From positions 1,116,001 through 1,180,000 of the forward strand of contig SAXG01000006.1 in assembly GCA_012932865.1 (NCBI GenBank): a stretch of DNA of 64,000 nucleotides, written 5' to 3'. Every line of letters begins with the position of its first letter. Position 1 is the first letter of the stretch. This document shows positions 49,854-61,210 of the stretch, one piece after another. The stretch is from Amylostereum areolatum. Taxonomy: Eukaryota; Basidiomycota; Agaricomycetes; Russulales; Stereaceae. The notes under the pieces were generated by a model. The model did not search any database, was not told the DNA's origin, and saw nothing but the letters and a program-made list of their open reading frames with translations. The position numbers and the translations under genes are program-made.

Positions 49854-52800
49854 ATGTCCGACTCTATCCCCAAAATCGACGCTCTCACCGGCCAAAACTA
49901 CAAGGACTGGTCGAACGAGGTTCTGGCCTGGCTCCAGACCAAGGGCTGGGACGCTGTAGTGCTGGGGGAGACGTCCAAGCCGGCGGATACTGCTGCTGCC
50001 GCCCTCAAGGAGTACACCTCGATCTGCTCCAAGGCTGGGGGTGCCATCTACCTCCTCATCTCCAAGGACCAGCGAGGTCCTGTGGACGACCTTAGGCGCG
50101 ACGCCCCTGCTATGTGGACGAAGCTCGAGGCGCTGCACGTCAAGAAGGCGCCTGGCGCGCGCTTCAACGCGTATGACGACCTCTTCAATGTCCGCAAGAA
50201 GGAGGACGAGTCCCTGCTCGCTATGGCGACGCGAGTCGACGATGCTATGCGTCGCATTCGTTCCCTTCGCCCTGCGTCTCTCACCCTCGAGGAGCTCGAC
50301 AAGGAGCTCACCACCATGGCGTACATCCGCGCCCTCCCCTCGGAGTACTCCTCCTTCGTCTCCTCCCTCCTCCTGCTCGAGAAGCTCGACCCCGACAGCG
50401 TCAAGGACGCGTTTGTGCGCGAGGAGACCAACAGGGAGCGCAACCCCGAGTTCTTCAAGCCGGACGCTTCGTCTGCGCTCAGTGCGTCGTCGTCTGGCGC
50501 ATCTGGCAAGGCCAAGGGGCAGTCCTCGCGTCCACGTCTCACTTGCGCGTTCTGCAAGAAGAGCGGGCACGAGGAGAAGACCTGCTATCAGAAGCAGATC
50601 AAGGACCTGCGTTCTCGCCTTGGGGACAAGGCCAACGCCGCTTCGTCGTCGTCTGACGGCTTCAATCCTGCTGGCGAACACGCTGGCAGCGCTGCATCCG
50701 CAAGTGTCGCTCCTTCCGACCCCCTCTCGCCGCTGCAGCTCGATGCTGACGTCGATTGGAATGCAGACACCGGCGCCACGTCTCATATGACCCCGCATCG
50801 CCACTTCTTCGCCTCCTACCGTCCCCTTCGCACGCCCATTCGCCTCGCAGACGGAAAGACGGTGTACAGTGCAGGAGTCGGTTCAGTGGTGTTCAATCCG
50901 GTTGTAGCAGGAAAGGCGCAGGGTGCCGTCGAGTTTACTAGAGTCCTCCATGTTCCCCATCTTCGCAATAATCTCCTCTCTGTCCTCTACCTTGCGAAGC
51001 ATAAGGCGTTCGTCGTCACCATCAAGGGGAGCCGCGTCTCCTTCGCTAAGGACGGCGCTGTGTGGTTCACTGCAACGATCAACGATGCGAACACCGCCTA
51101 TCTCGATGGTTCCACCTCTACAGCGTCGCACTACGCCCTATCCGCCGCGCTCGCCGCCTCTACGCCGCTCGACGCGTCCCTATGGCACCGCCGCCTGGCT
51201 CACTTCAACCACGCTGGTCTCCAGCGCATAGTGCGCGAGAATCTCGTCACCGGTCTCGTCTTCAACTCGTTAGAGAAGCCCGACCCTATCTGCGAGCCCT
51301 GCCTCGCTGGCAAGATGCATGCCGACCCGTTCCCCTCCTCTACCACCGTCTACACAAAGCGCCTCGCCCTCGTCCACTCTGACCTGCACGGTCCGCTTCC
51401 AGTCCGCACCGCCTCTGGCTATCGCTACTGGGTCCTCTACATCGACGCCGCCTCGCGTTTCTACGCCGTCTACCTGCTTCGCAAGAAGTCGGACCAGTAC
51501 GAGGCGTTCAAGGACTTCAAAGCGTGGGCCGAGAAGCAGACAGGCGAGAAGCTGCTCGCGCTGCAGGACGACAAGGGGGGCGAGTACATGGGGCGCAACA
51601 TGGACGAGTTCTGTTCGCTGCACGGGATCGAGCGCCGTCATACGACGCGCAATCGCCCTCAGCAGAACGGCGTGGCGGAGCGTGCAAATCGCACCATTGA
51701 GGAGGGTGTCACCGCGATGCTTGCGGAGTCCGGCCTGCCTGCGTCTTTCTGGGGAGAAGCGCTCAGTGCCTACATCCACGTCCGCAACCGCCTGCCCACC
51801 GCCGCCATCAAGGCGCACACCACGCCCTTCGAGCTCTGGCACGGGTCCAAGCCGGATGTGAGTCGTCTGCGCGTGTGGGGATGCACCGCATACGTCCATA
51901 TCCAGCGCGACAAGCGCAAGGGCCTGCAGCCGCACATGGTGAAGGCCGCCTTCATCGGGTATCCGGAGGGGTACAAAGGCTGGAAGTTCTGGGACCCTAT
52001 AGCGAAGAAGGTCATCATTTGCGAGCGCGCCGACTTTGATGAGCGCGATTTCCCTCGCTCCAGGCTCAACAAGCCGCTCCTGCCCTCGCCTTCCGCTCCC
52101 CTCTTCCCTCCTCCGCCTCCATCGGAGCCTGCTCCCTCTCAGCCGGTGCTGGATGCCGGGGGAGACGACGACTCGTCCTCTGCTGAGCAAGACGAGCCTG
52201 TTCTGCCTCCAGCTCCGCCTGCTGATGAGCATGATCAGGATGCGGCCGATCCCGCTCCTGCGCCGCCTGCAGCCGATCCTGCACCTCCCTCTCCACATGC
52301 GGGTCCTTCGCGGCCTGCTCCTCGAGGGAGGAAGCGCGCCGCCTCGCCCACCGGTCCTCTGCGCCGTAGCACGCGCGACGCCGTGGTCAAGGCGCGATCG
52401 AACAGCTGGCAGCCTCAACCAGTGCCCTCCAAGGCGAAAGTGCGCGAGCCGCTTCCTGCAGTCGAATCCGACGAGGAGGACGATGCTCACAGCGACTCTC
52501 CTGAGCCGTGGGCGAATGACGACGTCTACTCTGCGCAGGAGACGCCTGAGGCCGCCTTTGCCATCCACACCGCGTTGGAGACTGCCCTTCTATCCGCAGA
52601 CGGCGAGCCGCTCTCCTACAGGCAGGCTATGCAGCGTCCAGACGCGGAGATGTGGCTTGCAGCGTGCAGAGAGGAGCTCGACGCGCATGCAGCCAATGGC
52701 ACCTGGTCTATCGCTTCCCTTCCCCCTGGCGCGCACGCCGTCGCATCGCGCTGGGTCTTCAAGGTCAAGCGCAAGGAGGACGGCTCCATCGAGCGCTACA

Positions 52801-54164
52801 AGGCGCGCGTCGTCGCGAAGGGCTTTGCCCAGCGTCCTGGCTTCGACTACTTCGAGACCTTCGCTCCCACTGCCAAGTTCCAGGCCATCCGCACTGTCCT
52901 CGCCCTCGCCGCCGTCGAGGATCTCCACCTGCGCTCCATCGACATCTCCCATGCCTTCATCAATGGCGACCTCGATGCGGAGGTCTACATGAAGCAGCCT
53001 GAAGGCTTCGAGGAGGGTCCTCCTGGCGCGGTCTGCAAGCTGCAGAAGTCGATCTACGGCCTCAAGCAGGCCGCTCGCCTGTGGAAGATCAAGCTGATGG
53101 AGGTCCTGTGCGACAAGATGGGATTCCGCTGCATCTACAGCGACGCGTCAATCTACGTGCTCCAGCGCGACGCTGTGCGCGTTCTCCTCCCTGTCTTCGT
53201 CGACGACGGCACCCTGGCGTCGAATTCGGAGCCTGTTCTCGACGAGATCATCGCCACTCTTCGCACGCACTTCAAGCTGCGAGACCTCGGCCCCACCTCC
53301 TTCCTCCTTGGCATCCACATCACTCGAGACCGCTCCCTTCGCACCCTCTTCCTCTCCCAGCGCCAGTACATCATCGACACGCTTGCGCGCTACAATCACG
53401 CCGACTGCCACCCTGTCACCACGCCTATGCTTCCTGGCTCGCGTCTGACGAAGGCCATGTCGCCCCAGAACGCTTCTGAGCGCGAATTCATGCAAAAGGT
53501 GCCCTATGGCAGCGCCGTCGGCTCCCTGCTCTACATCGCGACTGCGACCCGTCCAGACATCGCCTACACTGTCTCCAATCTCTGCCGCTTCATTTCGGAC
53601 CCAGGTCCTCAGCATTGGCGCGCCGTCCAGCATCTGTTCAAGTACCTCCAGGGCACGAAGGACTTGAAGCTCGTGTACAGGCCGACCGACGACTCCGAGC
53701 TGTTCACCACCTTCACAGACTCGGACCACGGCGGAAACGTCGACAATGGCCGCTCCACAGGCGGGTATCTCGTCCGCATTGGTTCTGGCGCTGTCAGCTG
53801 GAGCTCTCGCCTCCAATCGCTCGTCGCACAGTCGACGACCGAGGCGGAGTACATTGCTGCCGTCGAGGCTGGCAAGGAGATCGTCTGGATGCGCAACCTG
53901 CTCTCTGAGTTTGGCTACACAGTCGAGGGCGCTTCGCTCCTGTACTCGGACAATCAGTCGTCTATCAACGTCTCAAAGAATCCCGAGCATCATGGACGCA
54001 TGAAGCACCTCGACCTGCGCTTCTACTGGCTGCGAGACGAAGTGGAGGCCGGCCGGATTGTTCTCAAGTTTGTGGGGACAAACGAGATGCCGGCCGACAT
54101 CCTGACGAAGGCGCTGCCTCGTGAGCGCGTTGTGCGCTGCAGGGAGATGATGGGACTCGAGTAG
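49854..54164 (+). CDS. copia F Gag-Pol polyprotein
   Basis: 1436 codons from ATG 49854 (MSDSIPKIDALTGQNYKDW); the frame is open from 49689, but this Met is shared by all copies. Gag about 1-225; zinc knuckle CAFCKKSGHEEKTCY about 233; protease DTGATSH about 306; pre-integrase HHCC (LWHRRLAHFNHAG, CEPCLAG) 442-480; integrase catalytic Asp in HSDLHGP (about 509), Asp in DDKGGEY (about 572) and Glu in ANRTIEEG (about 611); Pro-rich linker; RT from about 949 with VFVDDG at about 1114; RNase H FTDSDHGG, STTEAEYIA and DNQSSINVSKN to the end. The order protease-integrase-RT-RNase H is diagnostic of Ty1/copia. All catalytic residues are present and there is no stop or frameshift. Copies its RNA to DNA and integrates it. 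Confidence -1.
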   Translation: MSDSIPKIDALTGQNYKDWSNEVLAWLQTKGWDAVVLGETSKPADTAAAALKEYTSICSKAGGAIYLLISKDQRGPVDDLRRDAPAMWTKLEALHVKKAPGARFNAYDDLFNVRKKEDESLLAMATRVDDAMRRIRSLRPASLTLEELDKELTTMAYIRALPSEYSSFVSSLLLLEKLDPDSVKDAFVREETNRERNPEFFKPDASSALSASSSGASGKAKGQSSRPRLTCAFCKKSGHEEKTCYQKQIKDLRSRLGDKANAASSSSDGFNPAGEHAGSAASASVAPSDPLSPLQLDADVDWNADTGATSHMTPHRHFFASYRPLRTPIRLADGKTVYSAGVGSVVFNPVVAGKAQGAVEFTRVLHVPHLRNNLLSVLYLAKHKAFVVTIKGSRVSFAKDGAVWFTATINDANTAYLDGSTSTASHYALSAALAASTPLDASLWHRRLAHFNHAGLQRIVRENLVTGLVFNSLEKPDPICEPCLAGKMHADPFPSSTTVYTKRLALVHSDLHGPLPVRTASGYRYWVLYIDAASRFYAVYLLRKKSDQYEAFKDFKAWAEKQTGEKLLALQDDKGGEYMGRNMDEFCSLHGIERRHTTRNRPQQNGVAERANRTIEEGVTAMLAESGLPASFWGEALSAYIHVRNRLPTAAIKAHTTPFELWHGSKPDVSRLRVWGCTAYVHIQRDKRKGLQPHMVKAAFIGYPEGYKGWKFWDPIAKKVIICERADFDERDFPRSRLNKPLLPSPSAPLFPPPPPSEPAPSQPVLDAGGDDDSSSAEQDEPVLPPAPPADEHDQDAADPAPAPPAADPAPPSPHAGPSRPAPRGRKRAASPTGPLRRSTRDAVVKARSNSWQPQPVPSKAKVREPLPAVESDEEDDAHSDSPEPWANDDVYSAQETPEAAFAIHTALETALLSADGEPLSYRQAMQRPDAEMWLAACREELDAHAANGTWSIASLPPGAHAVASRWVFKVKRKEDGSIERYKARVVAKGFAQRPGFDYFETFAPTAKFQAIRTVLALAAVEDLHLRSIDISHAFINGDLDAEVYMKQPEGFEEGPPGAVCKLQKSIYGLKQAARLWKIKLMEVLCDKMGFRCIYSDASIYVLQRDAVRVLLPVFVDDGTLASNSEPVLDEIIATLRTHFKLRDLGPTSFLLGIHITRDRSLRTLFLSQRQYIIDTLARYNHADCHPVTTPMLPGSRLTKAMSPQNASEREFMQKVPYGSAVGSLLYIATATRPDIAYTVSNLCRFISDPGPQHWRAVQHLFKYLQGTKDLKLVYRPTDDSELFTTFTDSDHGGNVDNGRSTGGYLVRIGSGAVSWSSRLQSLVAQSTTEAEYIAAVEAGKEIVWMRNLLSEFGYTVEGASLLYSDNQSSINVSKNPEHHGRMKHLDLRFYWLRDEVEAGRIVLKFVGTNEMPADILTKALPRERVVRCREMMGLE

Positions 54165-54176
54165 GCGTCTCATCAC

Positions 54177-54183
54177 GGGGGAG
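54177..54183 (+). other. polypurine tract of copia F
   Basis: GGGGGAG directly before the 3' LTR, 13 bp after the polyprotein stop. Confidence -1.
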
Positions 54184-54634
54184 TGTTGAAGATATTCGTT
54201 TATGTCTGATTTCTACGCCTTTATTCTGTTCTATCTCCCTTCTATTCGCGTCTATTCCGCTCCATTCACCCTATTATCATCTAATTCCGCGTCTATACCC
54301 TCACATGCCCTCTCCACTTCACCCACTGTTCGCTATTGTACTGTACTTACTGTAGTTCAGCCTGAGCTAGCTTCCCTAGCTTCAGTTTCGAGTTAGTTAC
54401 CGCTTTAGGTCGATTCTCGGCTTATTCCGAGTTTCCTCCCACGCTCCATGGCCTCTACCTGCAGCCACACGCGTCTGCTCCTCCTCAGTCGCTCATTCTG
54501 TGCTGCAGGTATGCCCTTTGCTCGTTTCTGTCTTGTTTCTCAGTCGCTCATTCTGTGCTGCAGCAATCCACTGTTTGTGTCAGTTCTGAGCGTCCCTAGC
54601 TAGTTGGCTAGCCCCTTCAACTGCGACTTCAACA
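54184..54634 (+). repeat. 3' LTR of copia F
   Basis: 451 bp, TGTTGAAGATATTCG..GACTTCAACA. Contains a 64-codon frame ([15 protein letters not shown]) near its start and two direct copies of CAGTCGCTCATTCTGTGCTG. Confidence -1.
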
Positions 54635-57230
54635 GCCATTGTCGACGTTTCCGCTGTGGTCCGAGTCTGTGAAGGTGGTGAACAGCTCGGAGTCGTCGGT
54701 CGGCCTGTACACGAGCTTCAAGTCCTTCGTACCCTGGAGGTACTTGAACAGATGCTGGACGGCGCGCCAATGCTGAGGACCTGGGTCCGAAATGAAGCGG
54801 CAGAGATTGGAGACAGTGTAGGCGATGTCTGGACGGGTAGCAGTCGCGATGTAGAGCAGGGAGCCGACGGCGCTGCCATAGGGCACCTTCTGCATGAATT
54901 CGCGCTCAGACGCGTTCTGGGGCGACATAGCCTTCGTCAGGCGCGAGCCAGGAAGCATAGGCGTGGTGACAGGGTGGCAGTCGGCGTGATTGTAGCGCGC
55001 AAGCGTGTCGATGATGTACTGGCGCTGGGAGAGGAAGAGGGTGCGCAGAGAGCGGTCTCGAGTGATGTGGATGCCGAGGAGGAAGGAGGTGGGGCCGAGA
55101 TCTCGCAGCTTGAAGTGCGTGCGAAGAGTGGCGATGATCTCGTCGAGAACGGGCTCCGAATTCGACGCCAGGGTGCCGTCGTCGACGAAGACAGGGAGGA
55201 GAACGCGCACAGCGTCGCGCTGGAGCACGTAGATCGACGCGTCGCTGTAGATGCAGCGGAATCCCATCTTGTCGCACAGGACCTCCATCAGCTTGATCTT
55301 CCACAGGCGAGCGGCCTGCTTGAGGCCGTAGATCGACTTCTGCAGCTTGCAGACCGCGCCAGGAGGACCCTCCTCGAAGCCTTCAGGCTGCTTCATGTAG
55401 ACCTCCGCATCGAGGTCGCCATTGATGAAGGCATGGGAGATGTCGATGGGGCGCAGGTGGAGATCCTCGACCGCGGCGAGGGCGAGGACAGTGCGGATGG
55501 CCTGGAACTTGGCAGTGGGGGCGAAGGTCTCGAAGTAGTCGAAGCCAGGACGTTGGGCAAAGCCCTTGGCGACGACGCGCGCCTTGTAGCGCTCGATAGA
55601 GCCGTCCTCCTTGCGCTTGACCTTGAAGACCCAGCGCGATGCGACGGCGTGCGCGCCAGGGGGAAGGGAAGCGATAGCCCAGGTGCCGTTGGCTGCATGT
55701 GCATCGAGCTCTTCTCTGCACGCTGCAAGCCACATCTCCGCGTCTGGACGCTGCATAGCCTGCCTGTAGGAGAGCGGCTCGCCGTCTGCAGATAGCAGGG
55801 CGGTCTCCAACGCGGTGTGGATGGCAAAGGCGGCCTAAGGCGTCTCCTGCGCAAAGTAGACGTCGTCATTCGCCCACGGCTCAGGAGAGTCGCTGTGAGC
55901 GTCGTCCTCCTCGTCGGATTCGACTGCAGGAAGTGGCTCGCGCACTTTCGCCTTGGAGGGCACTGGCTGAGGCTGCCAGCTGTTCGATCGCACCTTGACC
56001 ACGGCGTCGCACGTGCTACGGCGCAGAGGACCGGTGGGCGAAGCGGCGCGCTTTCTCCCTCGAGGAGCAGGTTGTGAAGGGCCCGCATGTGGAGAGGGAG
56101 GTGCAGGATCGGCTGCAGGCGGCGCAGGAGCGTGCTCGTGCTCATCAGCAGGCGGAGCTGGAGACAGATCAGGCTCGTCTTGCTCAGCAGAGGGCGAGTC
56201 GTCGTCTCCCCCGGCATCCAGCACCGGCTGAGAGGGAGCAGGCTCCGATAGGGGCGAAGGAGGGAAGAGGGGAGCGGAAGGCGAGGGCAGGAGCGGCTTG
56301 TTGAGCCTGGAGCGAGGGAAATCGCGCTCGTCAAAGTCTGCGCGCTCGCAAATGATGACCTTCTTCGCTATGGGGTCCCAGAACTTCCAGCCTTTGTACC
56401 CCTCCGGGCACCCGATGAAGGCGGCCTTCACCATGTGCGGCTGCAGGCCCTTGCGCTTGTCGCTCTAGACGTGGACATATGCGGTGCATCCCCACACGCG
56501 CAGACGGCTCACATCCGGCTTGGACCCGTGCCAGAGCTCGAAGGGCGTGGTGTGCGCCTTGATAGCGGCGGTGGGAAGGCGGTTGCAGACGTGGATGTAG
56601 GCACTGAGCGCTTCTCCCCAGAAAGACGCAGGCAGGCCGGACCCCGCAAGCATCGCAGTGACGCCCTCCTCAATGGTGCGATTCGCGCGCTCCGCCACGC
56701 CGTTCTGCTGCGGGCAATTGCGCGTCGTATGACGGCGCTCGATCCCGTGCAGCGAACAGAACTCGTCCATGTTGCGCCCCATGTACTCGCCGCCCTTGTC
56801 GTCCTGCAGCACGAGCAGCTTCTCGCCTGTCTGCTTCTCCGCCCACGCTTTGAAGTCCTTGAACGCTTCGTACTGGTCCGACTTCTTGCGAAGCAGGTAG
56901 ACGGCGTAGAAACGCGAGGCGGCGTCGATGTAGAGGACCCAGTAGCGATAGCCAGAGGCGGTGCGGACTGGAAGCGGGCCATGCAGGTCGGAGTGGACGA
57001 GGGCGAGGCGCTTTGTGTAGACGGTGGTAGAGGAGGGGAACGGGTCGGCATGCATCTTGCCAGCGAGGGGCTCGCAGATAGAGTTGGGTTAACGAGTTGA
57101 AGACGAGACCAGTTAGTGGTGTCAGGGTATCTTGCATGGAACGGGTCGGCATGCATCTTGCCAGCGAGGCAGGGCTCGCAGATAGGGTCGGGCTTCTCTA
57201 ACGAGTTGAAGACGAGCCCAGTGACGAGGT
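54635..57230 (-). pseudogene. copia I integrase, RT and RNase H
   Basis: RT/RNase H part open 54635-55810 and beyond (PPGAHAVASRWVFKVK, VFVDDGTLAS, FTDSDHSGNVDNG), then a stop near 55836 (QETP-stop-AAFA, CAG/GAG context). Linker and integrase end at 55835-56434, a stop near 56466, and integrase core 56465-57055 (HSDLHGPLP, DDKGGEYMG, NGVAERANRTIEEG). Near 57040-57215 a stretch of about 70 bp (GTCGGCATGCATCTTGCCAG and on) occurs twice, an internal tandem duplication. Confidence -1.
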
Positions 57231-57232
57231 TC

Positions 57233-58605
57233 TCACGCACTATGCGCTGGAGACCGGCGTGGTTGAAGTGCGCAAGGCGGCGGTACCATAGGGACGCGTC
57301 GAGCGGCGTAGAGGCGGCGAGCGCGGCGGATAGGGCGTAGTGCGACGCAGTAGAGGTGGAACCGTCGAGATAGGCGGTGTTCGCGTCGTTGATCGTTGCA
57401 GTGAACCACACTGCGCCGTAAGGAGACGCGGCTCCCCTTGGTGACGACGACAAACGCCTTATGCTTCGCAAGGTAGAGGACAGAGAGGAGATTATTGCGA
57501 AGATGGGGAACATGGAGGACTCTAGTAAACTCGACGGCGCCCTGCGCCTTTCCTGCTACAACCGGATTGAACACCACTGAGCCGACTCCTGCACTGTACA
57601 CCGTCTTTCCGTCTGCGAGGCGAATGGGCGTGCGAAGGGGACGATAGGAGGTGAAGAAGTGGCGATGCGGGGTCATATGAGACGTGGCGCCGGTGTCTGC
57701 ATTCCAATCGACGTCAGCATCGAGCTGCAGAGGCGAGAGGGGGTCGGAAGGAGCGACACTTGCGGATGCAGCACTGCCAGCATGTTCACCAGCAGGGTTG
57801 AAGCCGTCAGACGACGAGGACGCGGCGTTGGCCTTGTCCCCAAGGCGAGCGCGCAGGTCCTTGATCTGCTTCTGGTAGCAGGTCTTCTCCTCGTGCCCGC
57901 TCTTCTTGCAGAACGCGCAAGTGAGACGTGGACGCGAGGACTGCCCCTTGGCCTTTCCAGGCGCGCCAGAGGACGACGCACTGAGCGCAGACGAAGCATC
58001 CGGCTTGAAGAACTCAGGGTTGCGCTCCCTGTTGGTCTCCTCGCGCACAAACGCGTCCTTGACGCTGTCAGGGTCGAGCTTCTCGAGCAGGAGGAGGGAG
58101 GAGACGAAGGAGGAGTACTCCGAGGGCAGGGCGCGGATGTACGCCATGGTGGTGAGCTCCTTGTCGAGCTCCTCGAGGGTGAGAGACGCAGGGCGAAGGG
58201 AGCGAATGCGACGCATAGCATCGTCGACTCGCGTCGGCATAGTGAGCAGGGACTCGTCCTTCTTGCGGACATTGAAGAGGTCGTCATACGCGTTGAAGCG
58301 CGCGCCAGGCGCCTTCTTGACGTGCAGCGCCTCGAGCTTCGTCCACATCGCAGGGGCGTCGCGCCTAAGGTCGTCCACAGGACCTCGCTGGTCCTTGGAG
58401 ATGAGGAGGTAGATGGCACCCCCAGCCTTGGAGCAGATCGAGGTGTACTCCTTGAGGGCGGCAGCAGCAGTATCCGCCGGCTTGGACGTCTCCCCCAGCA
58501 CTACAGCGTCCCAGCCCTTGGTCTGGAGCCAGGCCAGGACCTCGTTTGACCAGTCCTTGTAGTTTTGGCCGGTAAGAGCGTCGATTTTGGGGATAGAGTC
58601 GGACA
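57233..58605 (-). pseudogene. copia I gag and protease
   Basis: Reads SDSIPKIDALTGQNYKDW at the start (the Met-containing segment is altered by a deletion at 58605, IVVSDSIPK), with a one-codon deletion (RKKDESL for RKKEDESL). Zinc knuckle and DTGATSH are intact. A small deletion near 57420 changes frame before the pre-integrase region. Confidence -1.
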
Positions 58606-59280
58606 CGACGATTTGGACGAGCAGAGGTTCGAGGGGGCGCCGAGGGCGAAGGGATACAGCGATGGGGGTGGTTACGACGGCGATGGGGAGGGTGGATGGT
58701 CTAGATGGAGGCCTGAAGAGCGCGTACCGATAGCACAACGCGATGGGGAGCTACACTCGTCCGATCCCAAGGTGAAAATTTCTCGAAACAGCCTCCTGCA
58801 AACAACGAGCTCCTGAGGGCGAACGGCTTCAGCGACGGCTACCGCGTTTGGCGAGGGGATAGGTAGGGTGGTAGGGAGGGCTGACGCGAAGCGAGGGAGC
58901 AAACGGTCGAAGGGGCGCTGAGGACGCCTTTGATGTTGGTGGGAGGAGGAGGAGGAAGCGTCGCAGGCTGTGGAGGCGCAACGACAAAAGCGACGGCCTT
59001 GGGGCTTGGCACGAAGGTGGATAGGGTGTAGTAGGTGCGGAATATGCAAGGGCGAGGCGAACGGATGAAGGGGCGTTGCGTGCGCGCTTGATGTTGCGAA
59101 ATGCGCGCCCTGGAGGATGGGGATGGCGTTGGGAGGCGACGGGTGGGTCGTTCGACTTGAAACTCGAGGGCTGGGGCCTCTAGGGATGGTAGGAGAGGTG
59201 TGTAGAAGGACGAGGTCAGGGGGATGCTGTGAGGCGAGATAGAAGCGATAGGTGTTGGCTAGAGCACAGGGCCCATAACC

Positions 59281-59731
59281 TGTTGAAGTCGCAGTTGAAG
59301 GGGCTAGCCAACTAGCTAGGGACGCTCAGAACTGACACAAACAGTGGATTGCTGCAGCACAGAATGAGCGACTAAGAAACAAGACAGAAACGAGCAAAGG
59401 GCATACCTGCAGCACAGAATGAGCGACTGAGGAGGAGCAGACGCGTGTGGCTGCAGGTAGAGGCCACGGAGCGTGGGAGGAAACTCGGAATAAGCCGAGA
59501 ATCGACCTAAAGCGGTAACTAACTCGAAACTGAAGCTAGGGAAGCTAGCTCAGGCTGAACTACAGTAAGTACAGTACAATAGCGAACAGTGGATGAAGTG
59601 GAGAGGGCATGTGAGGGTATAGACGCGGAATGAGGCGATAAGAGGGTGAATGGAGCGGAATAGAAGCGAATAGAACGGAGATAGGACGGAATAAAGGCGT
59701 AGAAATCAGACATAAAGGAATATCTTCAACA
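59281..59731 (-). repeat. 5' LTR of copia I
   Basis: 451 bp; next to it at 59262-59280 is the half-tRNA primer-binding site (GGTTATGGGCCCTGTGC on the minus strand). Confidence -1.
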
Positions 59732-59749
59732 CCCTCTGTGTTTTCAACA
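59732..59749 (+). repeat. TRIM LTR remnant (T7)
   Basis: CCCTCTGTGTTTTCAACA equals the last 18 bp of the TRIM LTR. It marks a TRIM that was the target of copia I. Confidence -1.
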
Positions 59750-60755
59750 TGTACTCGGCTCATACCCAAGGATGCCTATGACAATCAAGAGTCGTGAAGG
59801 CCTGCATACAAATGTGATTAGATACTACTTAAAGTCCCTGTTACAACTGCGCATACTATTAGAACTGATAAAAGTCCTGGCAGCAAGGGCGCATTTGGTA
59901 AAGACCGGTTATTCCGGGACGGTTGAGATAAGATAAAGGTGTGGGAAATCACTACTAAATCAGCACCAAAGTGTTAACACCCGAGGCGAAAAGTTACTAG
60001 TAGTGGAACAGCCTCAGGCTCTCGGCAGCCACCGCACCCACCTCGGCGAAGGGTCAGTGTTACCACTTGTTTGGACTCGGACCAAAGCCTGCCAGTGAGT
60101 AATCAACTGGCTGATAATAACTTGAAGTCCTCCTAATTGGTGAATCAGCTGTAGTCCCCTCCATGTGTATGTGGAAGTGGCATTGCCAAGCATCGCTCGT
60201 TTCCTGGGAATGAAAACACTAAGTAAGTCAATACTGAGTCGCCATGCCCTCTGCAGATGTGACACCTTCCAATAGAAATCCAAGGAAGCCCTATATCTTT
60301 GCTATCAGGAACTTGTATGGTAGAACACTGTCGCTCGGTTTGGGTGTACCCTTGGAGGGGATGCCCATGCAAGCCCCATCTCCAGTATGCTTGATGGTTA
60401 GATTACCACTCACAACCAGAGGTAACTCTAATGACGGTCACCTGCACAGACCCAGCCATAATCCCCTCCCAAGGTATGTAGACGGCATCGCTTCCAGAGA
60501 AATGAGGAGACCAGGTAAGTCCATAATCCAGTCGCCGTTCCCTACCTAGTGAAGCTGCGGTATATTTTGGGGGGACGTTCATGGAGGGGGCCTTCCTAGA
60601 CAGAAAGCTGGAGGGGGTACTGTGACGGTCTGAAGCTCATTGGAACCATGGACTCGGTGATTGTTGGTACCCCAGGTGGCAGTACATTTTTCACACTTTA
60701 TTTATTCTCTTTGCATCTGAGATCCCTGACGCCTCTGACTTTCTAGAATATGACA
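59750..60755. other. no recognised feature
   Basis: Moderate-composition sequence with short frames only (for example 60244-60549 on plus). The GTAAGT at 60223 and 60513 could be splice donors, but no gene model is convincing. Confidence -1.
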
Positions 60756-61119
60756 TGTTGAAGTCGCAGTTGAAGGGGCTAGCCAGCTAGCTAGGGACGC
60801 TCAGAAACAGTGGATTGCTGCAGTACAGAATGAGCGACTGAGAAACAAGACAGAAACGAGCAGGGGGCATACCTGCAGCACAGAATGAGCGACTGAGGAG
60901 GAGCAGACGCGTGTGGCTGCAGGTAGAGGCCATGGAGCGTGGGAGAAAACTCGGAATAAGCCGAGAATCGACCAAAAGCGGCAACTAACTCGAAACTGAA
61001 CCTAGGGAAGCTAGCTCAGGCTGAACTACAGGCTGAATGAAGCGGAATAGCAGCGAATAGAAGGGAGATGGAACGGAATAAAGGCGTAGAAATCAGGCAT
61101 AAATGAATCTCTTCAACAG
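60756..61119 (-). repeat. decayed copia solo LTR
   Basis: 364 bp, copia LTR with an internal loss of about 75 bp after GAACTACAG and a smaller one near 60805. Flanks (TGACA, GTTCC) do not match. Older than the other copia LTRs. Confidence -1.
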
Positions 61120-61210
61120 TTCCCAAACTTCGAGGTCGGCCCACTCGACACTGGCTAGAATAAATACTACCCCATCTAGGAGCACATTTGATATAACTGT
61201 TACACGCTGT

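Larger units (their letters stand above)
48855..54634 (+). mobile_element. Ty1/copia element F, coding-intact
   Basis: Partial 5' LTR (48855-49146, 292 of 451 bp), PBS, leader, one uninterrupted polyprotein frame, polypurine tract and full 3' LTR (54184-54634). The shared LTR part reads identical in both copies, so the element is recent. Its protein could serve itself and related copies. Because the 5' LTR is truncated, its own promoter and first strand transfer may be impaired. Confidence -1.
54635..59731 (-). mobile_element. Ty1/copia element I, truncated and decayed
   Basis: Minus-strand copia of the same family; 5' LTR 59281-59731 and PBS-side leader at right. It is cut at the left inside RNase H (VDNG) by the end of copia F, with no 3' LTR. 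Gag to RNase H is recognisable but broken by stops and indels. At the right it abuts the last 18 bp of a TRIM LTR, so it had inserted into a TRIM. Confidence -1.

Noticed and set aside
54440..54570. Direct repeats in the copia LTR considered as a CRISPR-like array
   Set aside because: Only two copies, inside a eukaryotic LTR; no array.
59732..59749. A full TRIM next to copia I
   Set aside because: Only the last 18 bp of the LTR are present; reported as a remnant.
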